Part shown: positions 53,774 through 62,840 of the stretch, in pieces
Layout: every line of letters starts with the position of its first letter
Position numbering within the stretch: position 1 is the first letter of the stretch
Source: JANTGF01 sp963750735
GTDB lineage: Bacteria; Bacteroidota; Bacteroidia; Bacteroidales; VadinHA17
Assembly (NCBI GenBank): GCA_963750735.1
Contig: CAVVRY010000001.1
Coordinates: forward strand, 1 to 64,000
DNA length: 64,000 nt
Reading direction: 5' to 3'
Translations under genes and position numbers: made by a program
The notes under the pieces: generated by a model
Told to the model about the DNA's origin: nothing
Database searches by the model: none
The model's input: the letters and a program-made list of their open reading frames with translations, nothing else

Positions 53774-53845
53774 AACAACCCCACCCACCTCCTCCAGAAA
53801 TGACAGGCGAACCTATCCACCTACACTCGCAGCGGGGACAGGATT
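53774..53845 (+). repeat. Intergenic repeat, 3' part only
   Basis: Begins at the LRR-1 stop: CCCACCCACCTCCTCCAGAA, TGACAGGCGAACCTATCCAC, CTACACTCGCAGCGGGGACAG. Same junction as at 47368. Confidence 0.7.
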
Positions 53846-53967
53846 TTCAAAAGTCTACATTAGTGTAACCGAAGGACTGGAAACAGTTCGAGCTCAACGA
53901 AACTTATGGTATTGAACGGCTTTGATAAAATGCGTTTCAATACATTTTATCTTTTGTTATGGGTCGA

Positions 53968-54987
53968 TTATTTATCATTTAGAAACACACCCTTTTCACA
54001 TATTTTAGTATCATCAACAATAATTGTGGGATTTTTTATTACATAATCAACATGTATACCTGAACTGTTTTGCCCTCCAAAATCAGTATTCAGTCCAAAA
54101 CCAAAATGACATGTTCCTCTGGCTTGTTCTGATTCCATCAAGTCCATATTCCATTTAGCACCAAGATTGGTTCCAATACCCAATTCTGCAAGAATATTGG
54201 AATTACTATCGGTTTTTAAATCTTTTGCCATTAATTTTTGCTGTTTGTCATCAAGGTCCAATTCATCAAGATTTAATACTCTTCCATTTTTTATGACCAA
54301 CTTAATAGGTTTTGTTGGGGATCCCCAATAGGCACATGCATCAATGATAATCATGCCATTTGATTTTTTTTCTATTGGGGCCGTATATATTTCACCATGT
54401 ATTGTTTTCCAGTATCTGGGGTATATCGTAATATTAGTACCAGCCTCTGAAGTTATCTGAATCTTTTTTGAATTGTTTAGTGTCTTACGAAGTGCTTCCT
54501 GAAACGCCAAATTTTCATTGTAATCAATACCATATGTTCTAATAGTAGTTTCTGTATTGGCTAACCAATCACAATAAAAGATATTTTCTGGTAATTTTAA
54601 TCCAGTATCAGGTCGGCCTATTGCATCGAATAATAAACCCGCATGTTCGGGAGTTATCATGAAAATGTATTTTGACCCAAATCCATAATTTGTAATGGTA
54701 TTTTTAATCAATCCTGAGTCTTTTAATGTATTTCCAAGTGTAACTTGAAAATATTCAAGTTCTAAATTCTCCAATTTTTGAATTATATAATTTGCAAAGT
54801 CTTTCTTTTTGTAAGAATTTACAATAATCATCTTTCTTGCTTCATTATTTGATATCTCTTTTATAATATTTGTGGCAGCTAGTTCAATTGTCCCTTCGTC
54901 AAACAATTCATTTATATTTTGTGACTTTACTTCCATGCAATAAGTAATGAATATGATTGCACAGATTATGAAATGGCAAACCCTCAT
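53968..54987 (-). CDS. M29-type (thermophilic) aminopeptidase-like protein, secreted
   Basis: 339 residues with an N-terminal signal peptide. The C-terminal half follows the peptidase M29 plan: ILAELGIGTNLGAK (metal-binding Glu), GTCHFGFGLNTDFGG (His and the GG loop) and SGIHVDYVIKNPTIIVDD (His-x-Asp). The family also includes NicX-type ring-cleaving dioxygenases, so a non-peptidase role is possible. The N-terminal segment is shorter than in cytosolic M29 enzymes. It reads toward the LRR-1 gene. Confidence 0.72.
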   Translation of the reverse strand: MRVCHFIICAIIFITYCMEVKSQNINELFDEGTIELAATNIIKEISNNEARKMIIVNSYKKKDFANYIIQKLENLELEYFQVTLGNTLKDSGLIKNTITNYGFGSKYIFMITPEHAGLLFDAIGRPDTGLKLPENIFYCDWLANTETTIRTYGIDYNENLAFQEALRKTLNNSKKIQITSEAGTNITIYPRYWKTIHGEIYTAPIEKKSNGMIIIDACAYWGSPTKPIKLVIKNGRVLNLDELDLDDKQQKLMAKDLKTDSNSNILAELGIGTNLGAKWNMDLMESEQARGTCHFGFGLNTDFGGQNSSGIHVDYVIKNPTIIVDDTKICEKGVFLNDK

Positions 54988-55064
54988 ATTTCTAATTTAT
55001 AAATTATTGTGTTTGTGTATTGACCCATATCGGCTGTTGTACGATGTGCTTGGGAGGTCCTCAT

Positions 55065-55700
55065 TCATAATTTCTTTGCTATGATATAACTAATACTTAT
55101 TCCATGGAATATTCTTTGTGCTTCAATTATTTGGAATTTTCTGTTTACAATATTTTCTATATCAGAAGTAGTAAACATATTCATATGCAATGGAATTATT
55201 CCCAATTTCTTAATTAATAAATAAGCCGAAAATTCGATCCTGTTTTTAATTGCCATTTTATCTTGTAAGCACGCAGTACTTGAAATAAATAATCCACCGG
55301 GTTTTAATAAATCAAAAATCTTTTGAAGAACATTATCAATATCTTTTAGCAAATGTAATACGCCATATGAAACTATTTTATCAAATGATTCCTTACCATA
55401 AGGATTTTCATATATTGTTCCGCATATAAAATCAGTATTAATAATTTTTTCTTGTTCTTTTTTTTGATTTGCATCATTTATCATATCTGTTGAAATGTCT
55501 AATCCATTAATATGTTTTACAGAATTCGCTAATTTTAGTGTTTTAGTGCCAGTTGCGCACCCAAAATCAAGAACAATATCATTTGCATTCAGATATGTTT
55601 TTGTATGAGAAATTATTTTATTGAAAACAGGCTCGAATTGACGTTCATTATAGTCATATTTTTTTGCTTGTTTATTCCAAAATTGTTTAGTTTTATCCAT
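55065..55700 (-). CDS. Class I SAM-dependent methyltransferase
   Basis: 211 residues from the ATG at 55700, chosen over the TTG at 55718; GGAAGGAAAAATATT precedes it. Motif I is IVLDFGCATGTKTLKLA; motif II/III regions are NGLDISTDM, DKIVSYGVLHLL and LLKPGGLFISSTA. It resembles small-molecule (UbiE/Methyltransf_11) enzymes. Substrate unknown. Confidence 0.88.
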   Translation of the reverse strand: MDKTKQFWNKQAKKYDYNERQFEPVFNKIISHTKTYLNANDIVLDFGCATGTKTLKLANSVKHINGLDISTDMINDANQKKEQEKIINTDFICGTIYENPYGKESFDKIVSYGVLHLLKDIDNVLQKIFDLLKPGGLFISSTACLQDKMAIKNRIEFSAYLLIKKLGIIPLHMNMFTTSDIENIVNRKFQIIEAQRIFHGISISYIIAKKL

Positions 55701-55770
55701 TAATATTTTTCCTTCCAAGCATTTCGTACAACTAGTTTATATATGTACCTCTGCTCCTTAAAAGTACCGA

Positions 55771-56032
55771 ATATATCCTATATAGGTATTTATTGTGTAA
55801 TATTTTCAATTTTGAGTTACCTTATATTCCCAAACCCTTCCTCCTCAGAGCCACGATCTCTTTTCAAGTTGTATTTCCTCAACTCAGCAGAGATAATGCA
55901 TAAAACGGGTATAGGGTTAGGCAACCCGAGTATGATTTCTACCCACCCTACCCCTACAGAAATAGCATCCTTTCTGATCCAGGTTGATGTGCAGCGGGGG
56001 CAGATTCCTGACCTCATTTGACTTTAATGGGT
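55771..56032 (+). repeat. Intergenic repeat, long copy
   Basis: Extends further upstream than most: ATATAGGTATTTATTGTGTA, TTCAATTTTGAGTTACCTTA and AAACCCTTCC, shared with 58054. Then AGAGCCACGATCTCTTTTCA, CAGAGATAATGCATAAAACG, the C-rich hairpin and CAGCGGGGGCAGATTCCTG. It makes up most of the gene-free 55719-56188; a probable cold-shock promoter fills the rest. Confidence 0.72.
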
Positions 56033-56151
56033 TTATTGCATAAATTTATGCAAAAGGCTATTACTTATCCGATGGCCGGGGTGTAAGATGCTTCAAGGAT
56101 TAAACCCATGTAAAGCTATATAACTAAACAAACTATTAGATAAAATAACCT

Positions 56152-56159
56152 TACCTTTG
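56152..56159 (+). promoter_or_regulatory. Candidate -7 box TACCTTTG for the cold-shock gene
   Basis: Exact TAnnTTTG match 29 bases before the ATG at 56189; no clear TTG at -33. Confidence 0.4.
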
Positions 56160-56188
56160 GGTTTAATATTAACTCTTAACTTGTAACA

Positions 56189-56380
56189 ATGAAAAAAGGA
56201 ACTGTAAAATTCTTCAATAATGCTAAAGGATTTGGATTCATCACCCCAGATGACGGTAGTAAAGATGTATTTGTTCATAAAAACGATTTAATCGATGAAA
56301 TTGCTGACGGAGATAAAGTAAGCTATGATGTGAAGGAAGGTCCGAAAGGATTGAACGCAGTAAATGTCAAAGTAATTTAA
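56189..56380 (+). CDS. Cold-shock-domain protein (CspA family)
   Basis: 63 residues, one OB-fold cold-shock domain. RNP1 KGFGFITP and RNP2 VFVHKND are both intact, and MKKGTVKFFNNAKGFG is the standard start. Binds single-stranded RNA/DNA as an RNA chaperone in the cytosol. Intact and typical. It is the only plainly housekeeping-like gene within the repeat-rich region. Confidence 0.96.
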   Translation: MKKGTVKFFNNAKGFGFITPDDGSKDVFVHKNDLIDEIADGDKVSYDVKEGPKGLNAVNVKVI

Positions 56381-56559
56381 TCTTTGCTCTTTAACTTCTT
56401 TGTATTGGAAAAGCCCATCTACGCTCGAGAGGTTTTAAGATTTCACTCCTTCTGAGGGAGCACCTTTACACCAATTATATATACTCCTGGTAATACCCTG
56501 TTGAAATCCTCCCTTGACATTGCATGGTAATTGTAGTAATTTTAAATAACCACGCTAAT

Positions 56560-56817
56560 ATGAAATGTAATGATAAGACACTGGTTATTATTATTATTCT
56601 TTCTTCCTGCATTATTTCAATAATATTTTCCTGTGATGAAAAGGAAGAGGCTGAACTATCTGTAGTGATCACCGAAAAAGTCACAGGTATTAGCACAATA
56701 AGTGCGATATCAGGTGGCAATATTATATCTGACGGTGGTAGTCCTGTTACTGCGAGAGGTATTTGCTGGGATACCACAGATAGTCCCAATGTGCATTTCA
56801 CAACAGATTGTAATTAG
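56560..56817 (+). CDS. Chimeric short lipoprotein: FN3-like start joined to LRR tail
   Basis: 85 residues from the ATG at 56560; a lipoprotein signal (ISIIFSC) then DEKEEAE. The middle, ITEKVTGISTISAISGGNII, SDGGSPVTARGICWDTT, is the start of the Bacteroidota surface Ig/FN3-like unit that normally repeats for hundreds of residues. It is abruptly joined to DSPNVHFTTDCN and the stop, the tail of the LRR proteins, together with the same downstream repeat as at 59516. This looks like a fusion made by recombination in the tail/repeat sequence. Whether it is expressed or useful is unknown. Confidence 0.65.
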   Translation: MKCNDKTLVIIIILSSCIISIIFSCDEKEEAELSVVITEKVTGISTISAISGGNIISDGGSPVTARGICWDTTDSPNVHFTTDCN

Positions 56818-56995
56818 AACAACTCTTCTACCGCAGAGCCACGATCTCATTCCAAGATAAATTCCTTAACTTTTTATTGATAATGCATAAAATGGGTATA
56901 GGGTTGGGTAACCGGAGCATGATTTCACCCCACCTACCCCTTGGAAAAATCACAGGCTAGTGTATCCAGGTGGATACTCAGCGGGGACAGAATGG
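56818..56995 (+). repeat. Intergenic repeat copy after the chimeric gene
   Basis: AACAACTCTTCTACCGCAGA, GCCACGATCTCATTCCAAG, GCATAAAATGGGTATAGGG, the TGATTTC/C-rich hairpin and CAGCGGGGACAG. It and the preceding approximately 35 coding bases are nearly identical to 59480-59692. Confidence 0.75.
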
Positions 56996-57050
56996 TCTGA
57001 AGAAAGCATTGGGTTTAGTCAAATACTTTATTGTTCTGTCTGATTTCCCA

Positions 57051-57920
57051 TTACTCCCCAACAAACTCTCGTATACTCTCTTCCAGCAACCGGTTAAACT
57101 CCTGGGTGTTATCCCACATTATTAAATGTCCTACATCTTTGACAATTTTAGCTTTGAATGTAGGTGCATACTTTCTGAATGTTTCTACATCTGTAGGTTG
57201 CTGATCGGAATTTATGGCAATAATCGGAGCCTTTACAGCTTTAATCGAATTTGTGCAATTCTCATTCTGCCATTTTATATTGCCTGCTAAAGATTCTCTC
57301 CAGCCAATATGTGAGGCACCCTCTAAATATGTAACAACTCGATGAAAAGCTGAGTCAACATTCTTTTTGAAAAACCCACCAATAACAAGTTTCTCCTTGG
57401 TTAGATTATTAATTACGTCCATCATTACACTATCAATATACTGAGCCATTTGAGGAGTAATCTTCACTTCTACCTCTTGTAAAGCGTCAACCAATACAAT
57501 ACCGATAACGTGATTTGGCACAATATTAGCAGCTTCTATAACAATCGGAGCTCCCAACGAAAAACCCACAAGCACTACTTTTTTAAGATTTAGTTGTTGG
57601 ATAATTGTAGATATGTCTTCACCATAGGATGCAATTGTCCATTCACTGCGATTATTACCGGATTTACCAAAACCTGGAAGATCGACCGCTATTACCTGGT
57701 ATTCTTTTGAAAAGTGTGATACCTGTGCATCCCAGATACTTCTGGTGTTAGCCCAACCATGAACTAGGATAATAGTAGTTTCACCTTTACCTTCATTATC
57801 AAAACGGATACTCACTCCATCAAATGAATCAACAGTTGTTGCCGGTTCACTTTTACAACCACAAGATATGATTAATATTACAATAACTAAATGGGTCAAA
57901 AATGGATTAGCTTGTTTCAT
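57051..57920 (-). CDS. Alpha/beta hydrolase lipoprotein
   Basis: 289 residues; lipoprotein signal (LIISCGC). Oxyanion motif ILVHGWANTRSIWD, IAVDLPGFGKSG, nucleophile elbow GFSLGAP and the C-terminal catalytic His in VKDVGHLIMWDN. An acid Asp probably lies near INSDQQPTD. A serine hydrolase (esterase/lactonase/haloperoxidase-like) in the periplasm or at the surface. Not closely similar to the hydrolase at 43240. Confidence 0.88.
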   Translation of the reverse strand: MKQANPFLTHLVIVILIISCGCKSEPATTVDSFDGVSIRFDNEGKGETTIILVHGWANTRSIWDAQVSHFSKEYQVIAVDLPGFGKSGNNRSEWTIASYGEDISTIIQQLNLKKVVLVGFSLGAPIVIEAANIVPNHVIGIVLVDALQEVEVKITPQMAQYIDSVMMDVINNLTKEKLVIGGFFKKNVDSAFHRVVTYLEGASHIGWRESLAGNIKWQNENCTNSIKAVKAPIIAINSDQQPTDVETFRKYAPTFKAKIVKDVGHLIMWDNTQEFNRLLEESIREFVGE

Positions 57921-58053
57921 GATAATCTTCTAAATGTTTCGCTAATATTACAGATATCGTCAATCTTTTATTAATCTATTTGACTTCGAAAACCATACGC
58001 TTTTAATTGGCCACAAGTTGTTAATATAGTCAACTTTGTATGCTAAAGTTAAC

Positions 58054-58333
58054 CAATATAACCCATATAGGTATTTATTGTGCACTTTTTCCAATTTTGA
58101 GTTACCTATTATTTCCAAACCCTTCTAGCTAAATAGCCACGATCTCCTTTCAAGACGTAATTCCTCAACTCAACAGAGATAATTGATAATATGGGGATGG
58201 GGTAAGGTTTTTGGAGCATGATTTCACCCCACCCACCCTCTCCAGAAATCATAGGCAAAGTTGTCCAGGTGGATTTGCAGTGGGGGCAAAATTGAACCAA
58301 ACTTGGCTTTCATTCTCAAATGTTGTAACTTAC
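58054..58333 (+). repeat. Intergenic repeat, longest copy with promoter
   Basis: Starts with AATATAACCCATATAGGTAT shared with 55771. AAACCCTTCT, TAGCCACGATCTCCTTTCAA and GATAATATGGGGATGGGG follow. TGATTTC and GAAATCA form perfect arms around CACCCCACCCACCCTCTCCA. Then GTGGGGGCAAAATTGAACCA and the promoter at 58303. Fills the gene-free stretch 57921-58360 after about 130 plain bases. Confidence 0.78.
58303..58333 (+). promoter_or_regulatory. Repeat-borne promoter TTG-N20-TAACTTAC before LRR-2
   Basis: TTG 58303-58305 and TAACTTAC 58326-58333, spacer 20; 27 bases to the ATG at 58361. Confidence 0.5.
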
Positions 58334-58360
58334 AGGTAATATTATTTGACCCTAATCATC

Positions 58361-59515
58361 ATGATACCAACTTTCAGAATCATTTTATTTCTCCTGTTGC
58401 TATCTATCTTATGTCAATGTGAGAAAGATGACCCCGTTGTTAATATCCCAGATGACAACTTCTTAAATGCACTAATAGAACTAGGAGTTGATACAGATGG
58501 CGATGGTCAAATTAGTCCTGAGGAAGCTGAAGTGATAATTTCTTTACATGTTGATCATGATAGTATTTCTGATTTGACAGGGATTGAAAAATTTATTCAT
58601 TTGGATACTCTTATCTGCTCATATAACCAGATATCCAGTCTGAATCTTTCTGAAATTATATCCTTGAAGGTTTTAGTATGTAGTGAAAATCAATTAAAAA
58701 GACTGGATATCTCTCACAATCCAAATCTAACAGTTCTTAATTGTTGTAATAATCAACTAACCAAACTGGACGTATCATATAATGGTGATTTAGAAATATT
58801 GTATTGTGCTGAAAATCAATTAACCAGCCTGGATCTTTCCCAAAATCTAAAATTAATAGACCTGTATTGCTATCACAACCAATTAAGCCACCTGGATGTT
58901 TCCCGCAATTCTAATCTGGTATACCTGAATTGTTTAGAAAATCAATTAACCAGTCTGGATGTATCACATATGGCTAATTTGGAATGCCTGGAGTGTTCTA
59001 GTAACACATTAGCCAACCTGAGTATATCCCAATACTCAATTATAACTTATCTGGGGTGTGGAAGAAACCAATTATTCAGCCTGGATATATTCAATTATTC
59101 AGAATTAGAATTTCTGAATTGTGGAGATAACCTGATATCTAGCCTTGATGTTTCACATAATTTAAATTTAACAACCTTGTTTTGTTATGAAAACCAATTA
59201 ACTGATCTGGATATATCTCATAATGGTAAATTAGAAATATTGTGGTGTTCTGGAAATCAATTAACCAGCCTCGATGTCTCCCAAAATTTAAATCTACAAC
59301 ATCTGTATTGTGGAGGAAATCAATTAACCAGTTTGGATCTTTTCAGCAATTCCTTGCTGGGTAAAATATATCAGCCGGGTTATATCTATATTCTTGAGAT
59401 TAGCAATATGCCAGAACTGCAACAGGTCTGTCTTAATGAGAATGCCATGGAAGATATGCATGCTATTATCAGAGACGGAAGCCCGAATGTGCATTTCACA
59501 ACAGATTGTAATTAG
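58361..59515 (+). CDS. Surface LRR lipoprotein with EF-hand-like loop (LRR-2)
   Basis: 384 residues from the ATG at 58361 (a TTG at 58346 is upstream in frame but precedes the signal). Lipobox ILCQC followed by EKDDP, like the surface-export signal. EF-hand-like loop DTDGDGQISPEEAEV. About thirteen 21-residue LRRs of the form LxxLxCxxNQLTSLDxSxN, more diverged from each other than in LRR-1. The tail is DGSPNVHFTTDCN. The first 20 codons and the promoter are almost identical to LRR-3. Probable adhesin or ligand receptor on the outer membrane. Confidence 0.85.
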   Translation: MIPTFRIILFLLLLSILCQCEKDDPVVNIPDDNFLNALIELGVDTDGDGQISPEEAEVIISLHVDHDSISDLTGIEKFIHLDTLICSYNQISSLNLSEIISLKVLVCSENQLKRLDISHNPNLTVLNCCNNQLTKLDVSYNGDLEILYCAENQLTSLDLSQNLKLIDLYCYHNQLSHLDVSRNSNLVYLNCLENQLTSLDVSHMANLECLECSSNTLANLSISQYSIITYLGCGRNQLFSLDIFNYSELEFLNCGDNLISSLDVSHNLNLTTLFCYENQLTDLDISHNGKLEILWCSGNQLTSLDVSQNLNLQHLYCGGNQLTSLDLFSNSLLGKIYQPGYIYILEISNMPELQQVCLNENAMEDMHAIIRDGSPNVHFTTDCN

Positions 59516-59692
59516 AACAACTCTTCTACCGCAGAGCCACGATCTCATTCCAAGATACAATTCCTCAACTCAACAGAGATAATGGATAAAATGGTTATAG
59601 GATTAGGCAACTGAAGTATTATTTCACCTCACCAACCCCTTGGAGAAATAGCATGCTTGGTTGTCCAGGTGGATGTGCAGCGGGGGCAAAAT
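59516..59692 (+). repeat. Intergenic repeat copy after LRR-2
   Basis: AACAACTCTTCTACCGCAGA, GCCACGATCTCATTCCAAG, CTCAACAGAGATAATGGATA, C-rich part and GTGCAGCGGGGGCAAAA. Close twin of 56818-56995. Confidence 0.75.
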
Positions 59693-62047
59693 TTATTGTG
59701 TCAAGATCCTGACTAATTTGATTTCAACATCACAATATACTGGCAATACAACACCTGATGGTTCGTTCAAATGATAACCAGGTATAAAGTCAAACACCCC
59801 GGCATATAAATGTTCTAAACCCTTGCTGTAAGAATTTCCCTCGAGATCATCAGATTGGATATCACTGTCATCATTTGAAAAAATACCGACATAGTTCTGA
59901 GGTATTTGGAATGGATATCCGTCACTTGTGTAATAAATTGTTGTTGGAGAAATCAGGGCTCCCCATTCATCTTCAAAACTATAAGCTCCCGAAGCATATG
60001 AGTCTTCATCAACTACATCATAGAAAGAAAAACTTCCTTCATGCAGGCCTAAAAAGTTAAGTGGATAAGCAGATCCGCTATTTTTGAAGGGATCTGCCAT
60101 GTATTTTACGCTGTCCTTTGTATATAATTCAAAACTTTCCAGAATCTGTGACTCCAATTCCTCCATATCCGACCGGAAAGAATTGCTATATTTAATCCAC
60201 CCATGGCATGAACTATTATTATGCCCTTGAATGAAGCCATCACTTGATAATGAAGTGATCTCATAAAATTTATCTGAACCTTGAACATGTTCTTCTATAA
60301 CAGCAGTGCCCTCCCAAAAGCCCTCTCCAGACATTTCTTGAGAGCAACCAGGAACTGGTTCTTCCAGTACCCAAGTGGCATCAAATTTCCATGTTAGTTC
60401 ATAAGTGTTTATAACCTCAACCTTGATTTGAATTATCAAGTCGCAGACCTGTGCTGTAATAATTGCTTCTCCTACTTCAACGCCTGTGACCAAACCATTG
60501 TTTACCACAACTTTGTTTTCATCACTACTGCTCCAAATGGTATTAAAACCACCTAGCTTAACTCCAAGGTAATTATATGCTTCTAACTCCAACAAAAAGC
60601 TTTCATCCTCTTCAATTTCACTTTTAGCTTCAATGAATACTATTTCATCTATCAGTTTTTCTTTAATAGCTGGACAATTTGGATTACCAATACTGCTGCA
60701 ATCTAATTCATCCGGATGAGTACAATCATTATATATAATTACATTAATTGTTGTGTCCAGTTTTACTTCTCTTAGGTCCTCTTCGTTGTACTCAATATTA
60801 CCACCTACATTAACTTTGATTGTAGTCAAATAATATTTAAATGAAACTGATAAATAGATCTTACCCTTTCCCTCATCTTCAAGAGCTTTAACATCAAAAA
60901 ATGCACTCCCAACATCTCCAGTAAAAATGAGAGGGGTAGTTACTAGTAGATTACTTGATGTTCTAATTTTAATTTCTTGGTCTGAAAGTGGATATTTTCC
61001 AATTAAAGCTGAAAGAGTTATTGATGCAGTTTCATCCTTCTTAAGAAGTAAATCTCCCTCAGGTGAGATTTTTAACTCAGGTTCACATGATTCAGAGATA
61101 CTTAATGCTACATATTCATCTGACTGAGGAGGATCGCAGGCAAAATAATTGTACTGCTCATCAGCTTGAATTACATTGCATTCTCCTTCCGAAAAGTTAT
61201 CTAAATGTGTGGTTTCTATTTTAGCAACAATTTTTCTACATGGATCTTCAGCAAGGAAGATGTCACCATATAATTCTAAGAAAAAGCTTCTGACATCATT
61301 TAGATCAAATTTTGATTTTGTCTGCAAGGTATTAGTCGTTTGGTCAGATTCTTTTAATATAATCTCAATATATTTATCTTTTGGGTTTACTATTTTTGTT
61401 TCATCTGAAAATATCCAGGAATTACTTTGATTTTTTAGTTCATACAAAAAAGGATATCCATTTTCATCTATGTTTTGAATAGGTATTTTGACCTTTATGG
61501 GTTCTTTGAAATCAAATAAGTCTGTTGCTATTGAGATACCTGTTACGAAAGTGACATTGTCAGAATTATTAACAGTCGCTAAAGTATTAACATCTTCAAT
61601 GCTCAGAATATCCAGCCTTATTTCTTTAGGTTCGATTACTGCTCCTTCAGGTATTTTTACCTTTATTCCTGATGGAAGAAGAAAGATCCCTCCTTCGGTG
61701 TCTACAATAAATTGGTTACTGTTTGTTTCAATAACTTTCTCAATGACTTTAACAGTATCTGACATTACCGGTTCACAGGTTCCCTCAGTAATTACAGCTC
61801 TATAATAAGCTGTACTGTCAATTCTAACAGCTAATGTATCCTTAATTTCATTGAGTGGTATCCAATTTGTTAGGTCTGTACTAGCTTGCCAAACAATTGT
61901 TCCCCTATAACCATCAACCGATAATTGTACAGAATCGCCTTCCAAAACAGTAGAATCAGATTTTGTTTTCAGGTAATATTGTGATAAGGCAATCTGTTCA
62001 ATTCCAAGACAAATAATTAATATCAATATGTATTTAAAAAATCTCAA
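59693..62047 (-). CDS. Large secreted ZU5-like / Big2-domain protein (paralogue of 38756-40870)
   Basis: 784 residues from a TTG start; signal peptide ending QIALSQ. The N-terminal module YYLKTKSDSTVLEGDSVQLS and ZU5-like GGIFLLPSGIKVKIPEGAVI match the paralogue. Further domains are an acidic beta region, a Big2-type unit (TIWSSSDENKVVVNNGLVTG) and an acidic unrecognised C-terminus (FFYDVV-like loops; GLEHLYAGVFDFIPGYH). Its start is 9 bases after the stop of the T9SS-sorted protein, so they form an operon. Probably exported with that partner; function unknown. Confidence 0.8.
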   Translation of the reverse strand: MRFFKYILILIICLGIEQIALSQYYLKTKSDSTVLEGDSVQLSVDGYRGTIVWQASTDLTNWIPLNEIKDTLAVRIDSTAYYRAVITEGTCEPVMSDTVKVIEKVIETNSNQFIVDTEGGIFLLPSGIKVKIPEGAVIEPKEIRLDILSIEDVNTLATVNNSDNVTFVTGISIATDLFDFKEPIKVKIPIQNIDENGYPFLYELKNQSNSWIFSDETKIVNPKDKYIEIILKESDQTTNTLQTKSKFDLNDVRSFFLELYGDIFLAEDPCRKIVAKIETTHLDNFSEGECNVIQADEQYNYFACDPPQSDEYVALSISESCEPELKISPEGDLLLKKDETASITLSALIGKYPLSDQEIKIRTSSNLLVTTPLIFTGDVGSAFFDVKALEDEGKGKIYLSVSFKYYLTTIKVNVGGNIEYNEEDLREVKLDTTINVIIYNDCTHPDELDCSSIGNPNCPAIKEKLIDEIVFIEAKSEIEEDESFLLELEAYNYLGVKLGGFNTIWSSSDENKVVVNNGLVTGVEVGEAIITAQVCDLIIQIKVEVINTYELTWKFDATWVLEEPVPGCSQEMSGEGFWEGTAVIEEHVQGSDKFYEITSLSSDGFIQGHNNSSCHGWIKYSNSFRSDMEELESQILESFELYTKDSVKYMADPFKNSGSAYPLNFLGLHEGSFSFYDVVDEDSYASGAYSFEDEWGALISPTTIYYTSDGYPFQIPQNYVGIFSNDDSDIQSDDLEGNSYSKGLEHLYAGVFDFIPGYHLNEPSGVVLPVYCDVEIKLVRILTQ

Positions 62048-62056
62048 AATTGATTC

Positions 62057-62683
62057 CTATTTGAGAATTATAACTTTTTGTTTATAGATGATTATTTTGT
62101 CTTTCTTAACCAACAAATAATACAATCCAGATTCTCCTAGAGGAATTACAATCGTCTCAAGATATTCACTATTGTTACATTCTAAATTCTTATTGAGAAC
62201 CTGAACACCAATTGAATTTATTACACAAATTGAATAGCCAGGCAAGCAATCTGGTATGAGTACCTCAAATGATCCTTTATTAGGATTGGGATATACTTGA
62301 ATGTTTAAAGGATTGTCAGGAAGGATTTCTCCAATGTCTGTTATAATATTCAGAGCAATTGAGTCAAGATATGTGCATCCATTTTCATCAATTATCGTTA
62401 GATGAAAAACTCCATTTTCATTTAAAGTTAGAATAGGGTTAGCAATACTAAGTATTTGTACTCCATCATTGAATTTCCATTCTCGTAAATAGGATATTTC
62501 TCCTACTACCTGGAAAAGAGTATCCAGATTGATTTCAACTCCTTCATCGACACTGAGTGGCCCTGAAATGGTTAATGAGAGTAGTGGAGGTTGTACTACA
62601 GCGATTTTAAAGACCTCCTGGTTAAAGGCAGGTGCAACATTTAGTAGTGCAATTGAAAAGGCAAGAAAAATTAATTTTTTCAC
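62057..62683 (-). CDS. Small secreted protein with PKD-like and T9SS sorting domain
   Basis: 208 residues from a GTG start with a signal peptide. One Ig/PKD-like unit (DEGVEINLDTLFQVVGEISY; DENGCTYLDSIALNI) then a T9SS type A sorting domain (IQVYPNPNKGSFEVLIPD; SGLYYLLVKKDK). The two-domain end corresponds to the C-terminus of the GloVer protein at 36888-38714. It may be the anchor that carries or docks the ZU5/Big protein encoded directly downstream. Confidence 0.8.
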   Translation of the reverse strand: MKKLIFLAFSIALLNVAPAFNQEVFKIAVVQPPLLSLTISGPLSVDEGVEINLDTLFQVVGEISYLREWKFNDGVQILSIANPILTLNENGVFHLTIIDENGCTYLDSIALNIITDIGEILPDNPLNIQVYPNPNKGSFEVLIPDCLPGYSICVINSIGVQVLNKNLECNNSEYLETIVIPLGESGLYYLLVKKDKIIIYKQKVIILK

Positions 62684-62840
62684 GGCATTATTATTTTATT
62701 CAGCAATAATGCAAGTAAAAATTAGGGATATGCCTTATTTCAAAAACATATCTATACAAGTTACATATATTTGATGAGATAGCCAAATATTTTGAGGGTT
62801 GTTTGATTGATGTCAATTTGTAAGGGATAAGTTCAGAAAG

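Noticed and set aside
55817..56017. Open frames on the minus strand of the repeats (ELRKYNLKRDRG-type peptides) at 55817, 58109 and 62700
   Set aside because: The same frame is interrupted by stops in other copies (36621, 49485), has no fixed start and no ribosome site. It is best read as a by-product of a non-coding repeat.
61176..61805. Open frames on the + strand opposite the ZU5/Big gene (and similar ones opposite other long genes)
   Set aside because: They mirror well-supported coding regions, have no family resemblance and no start signals.
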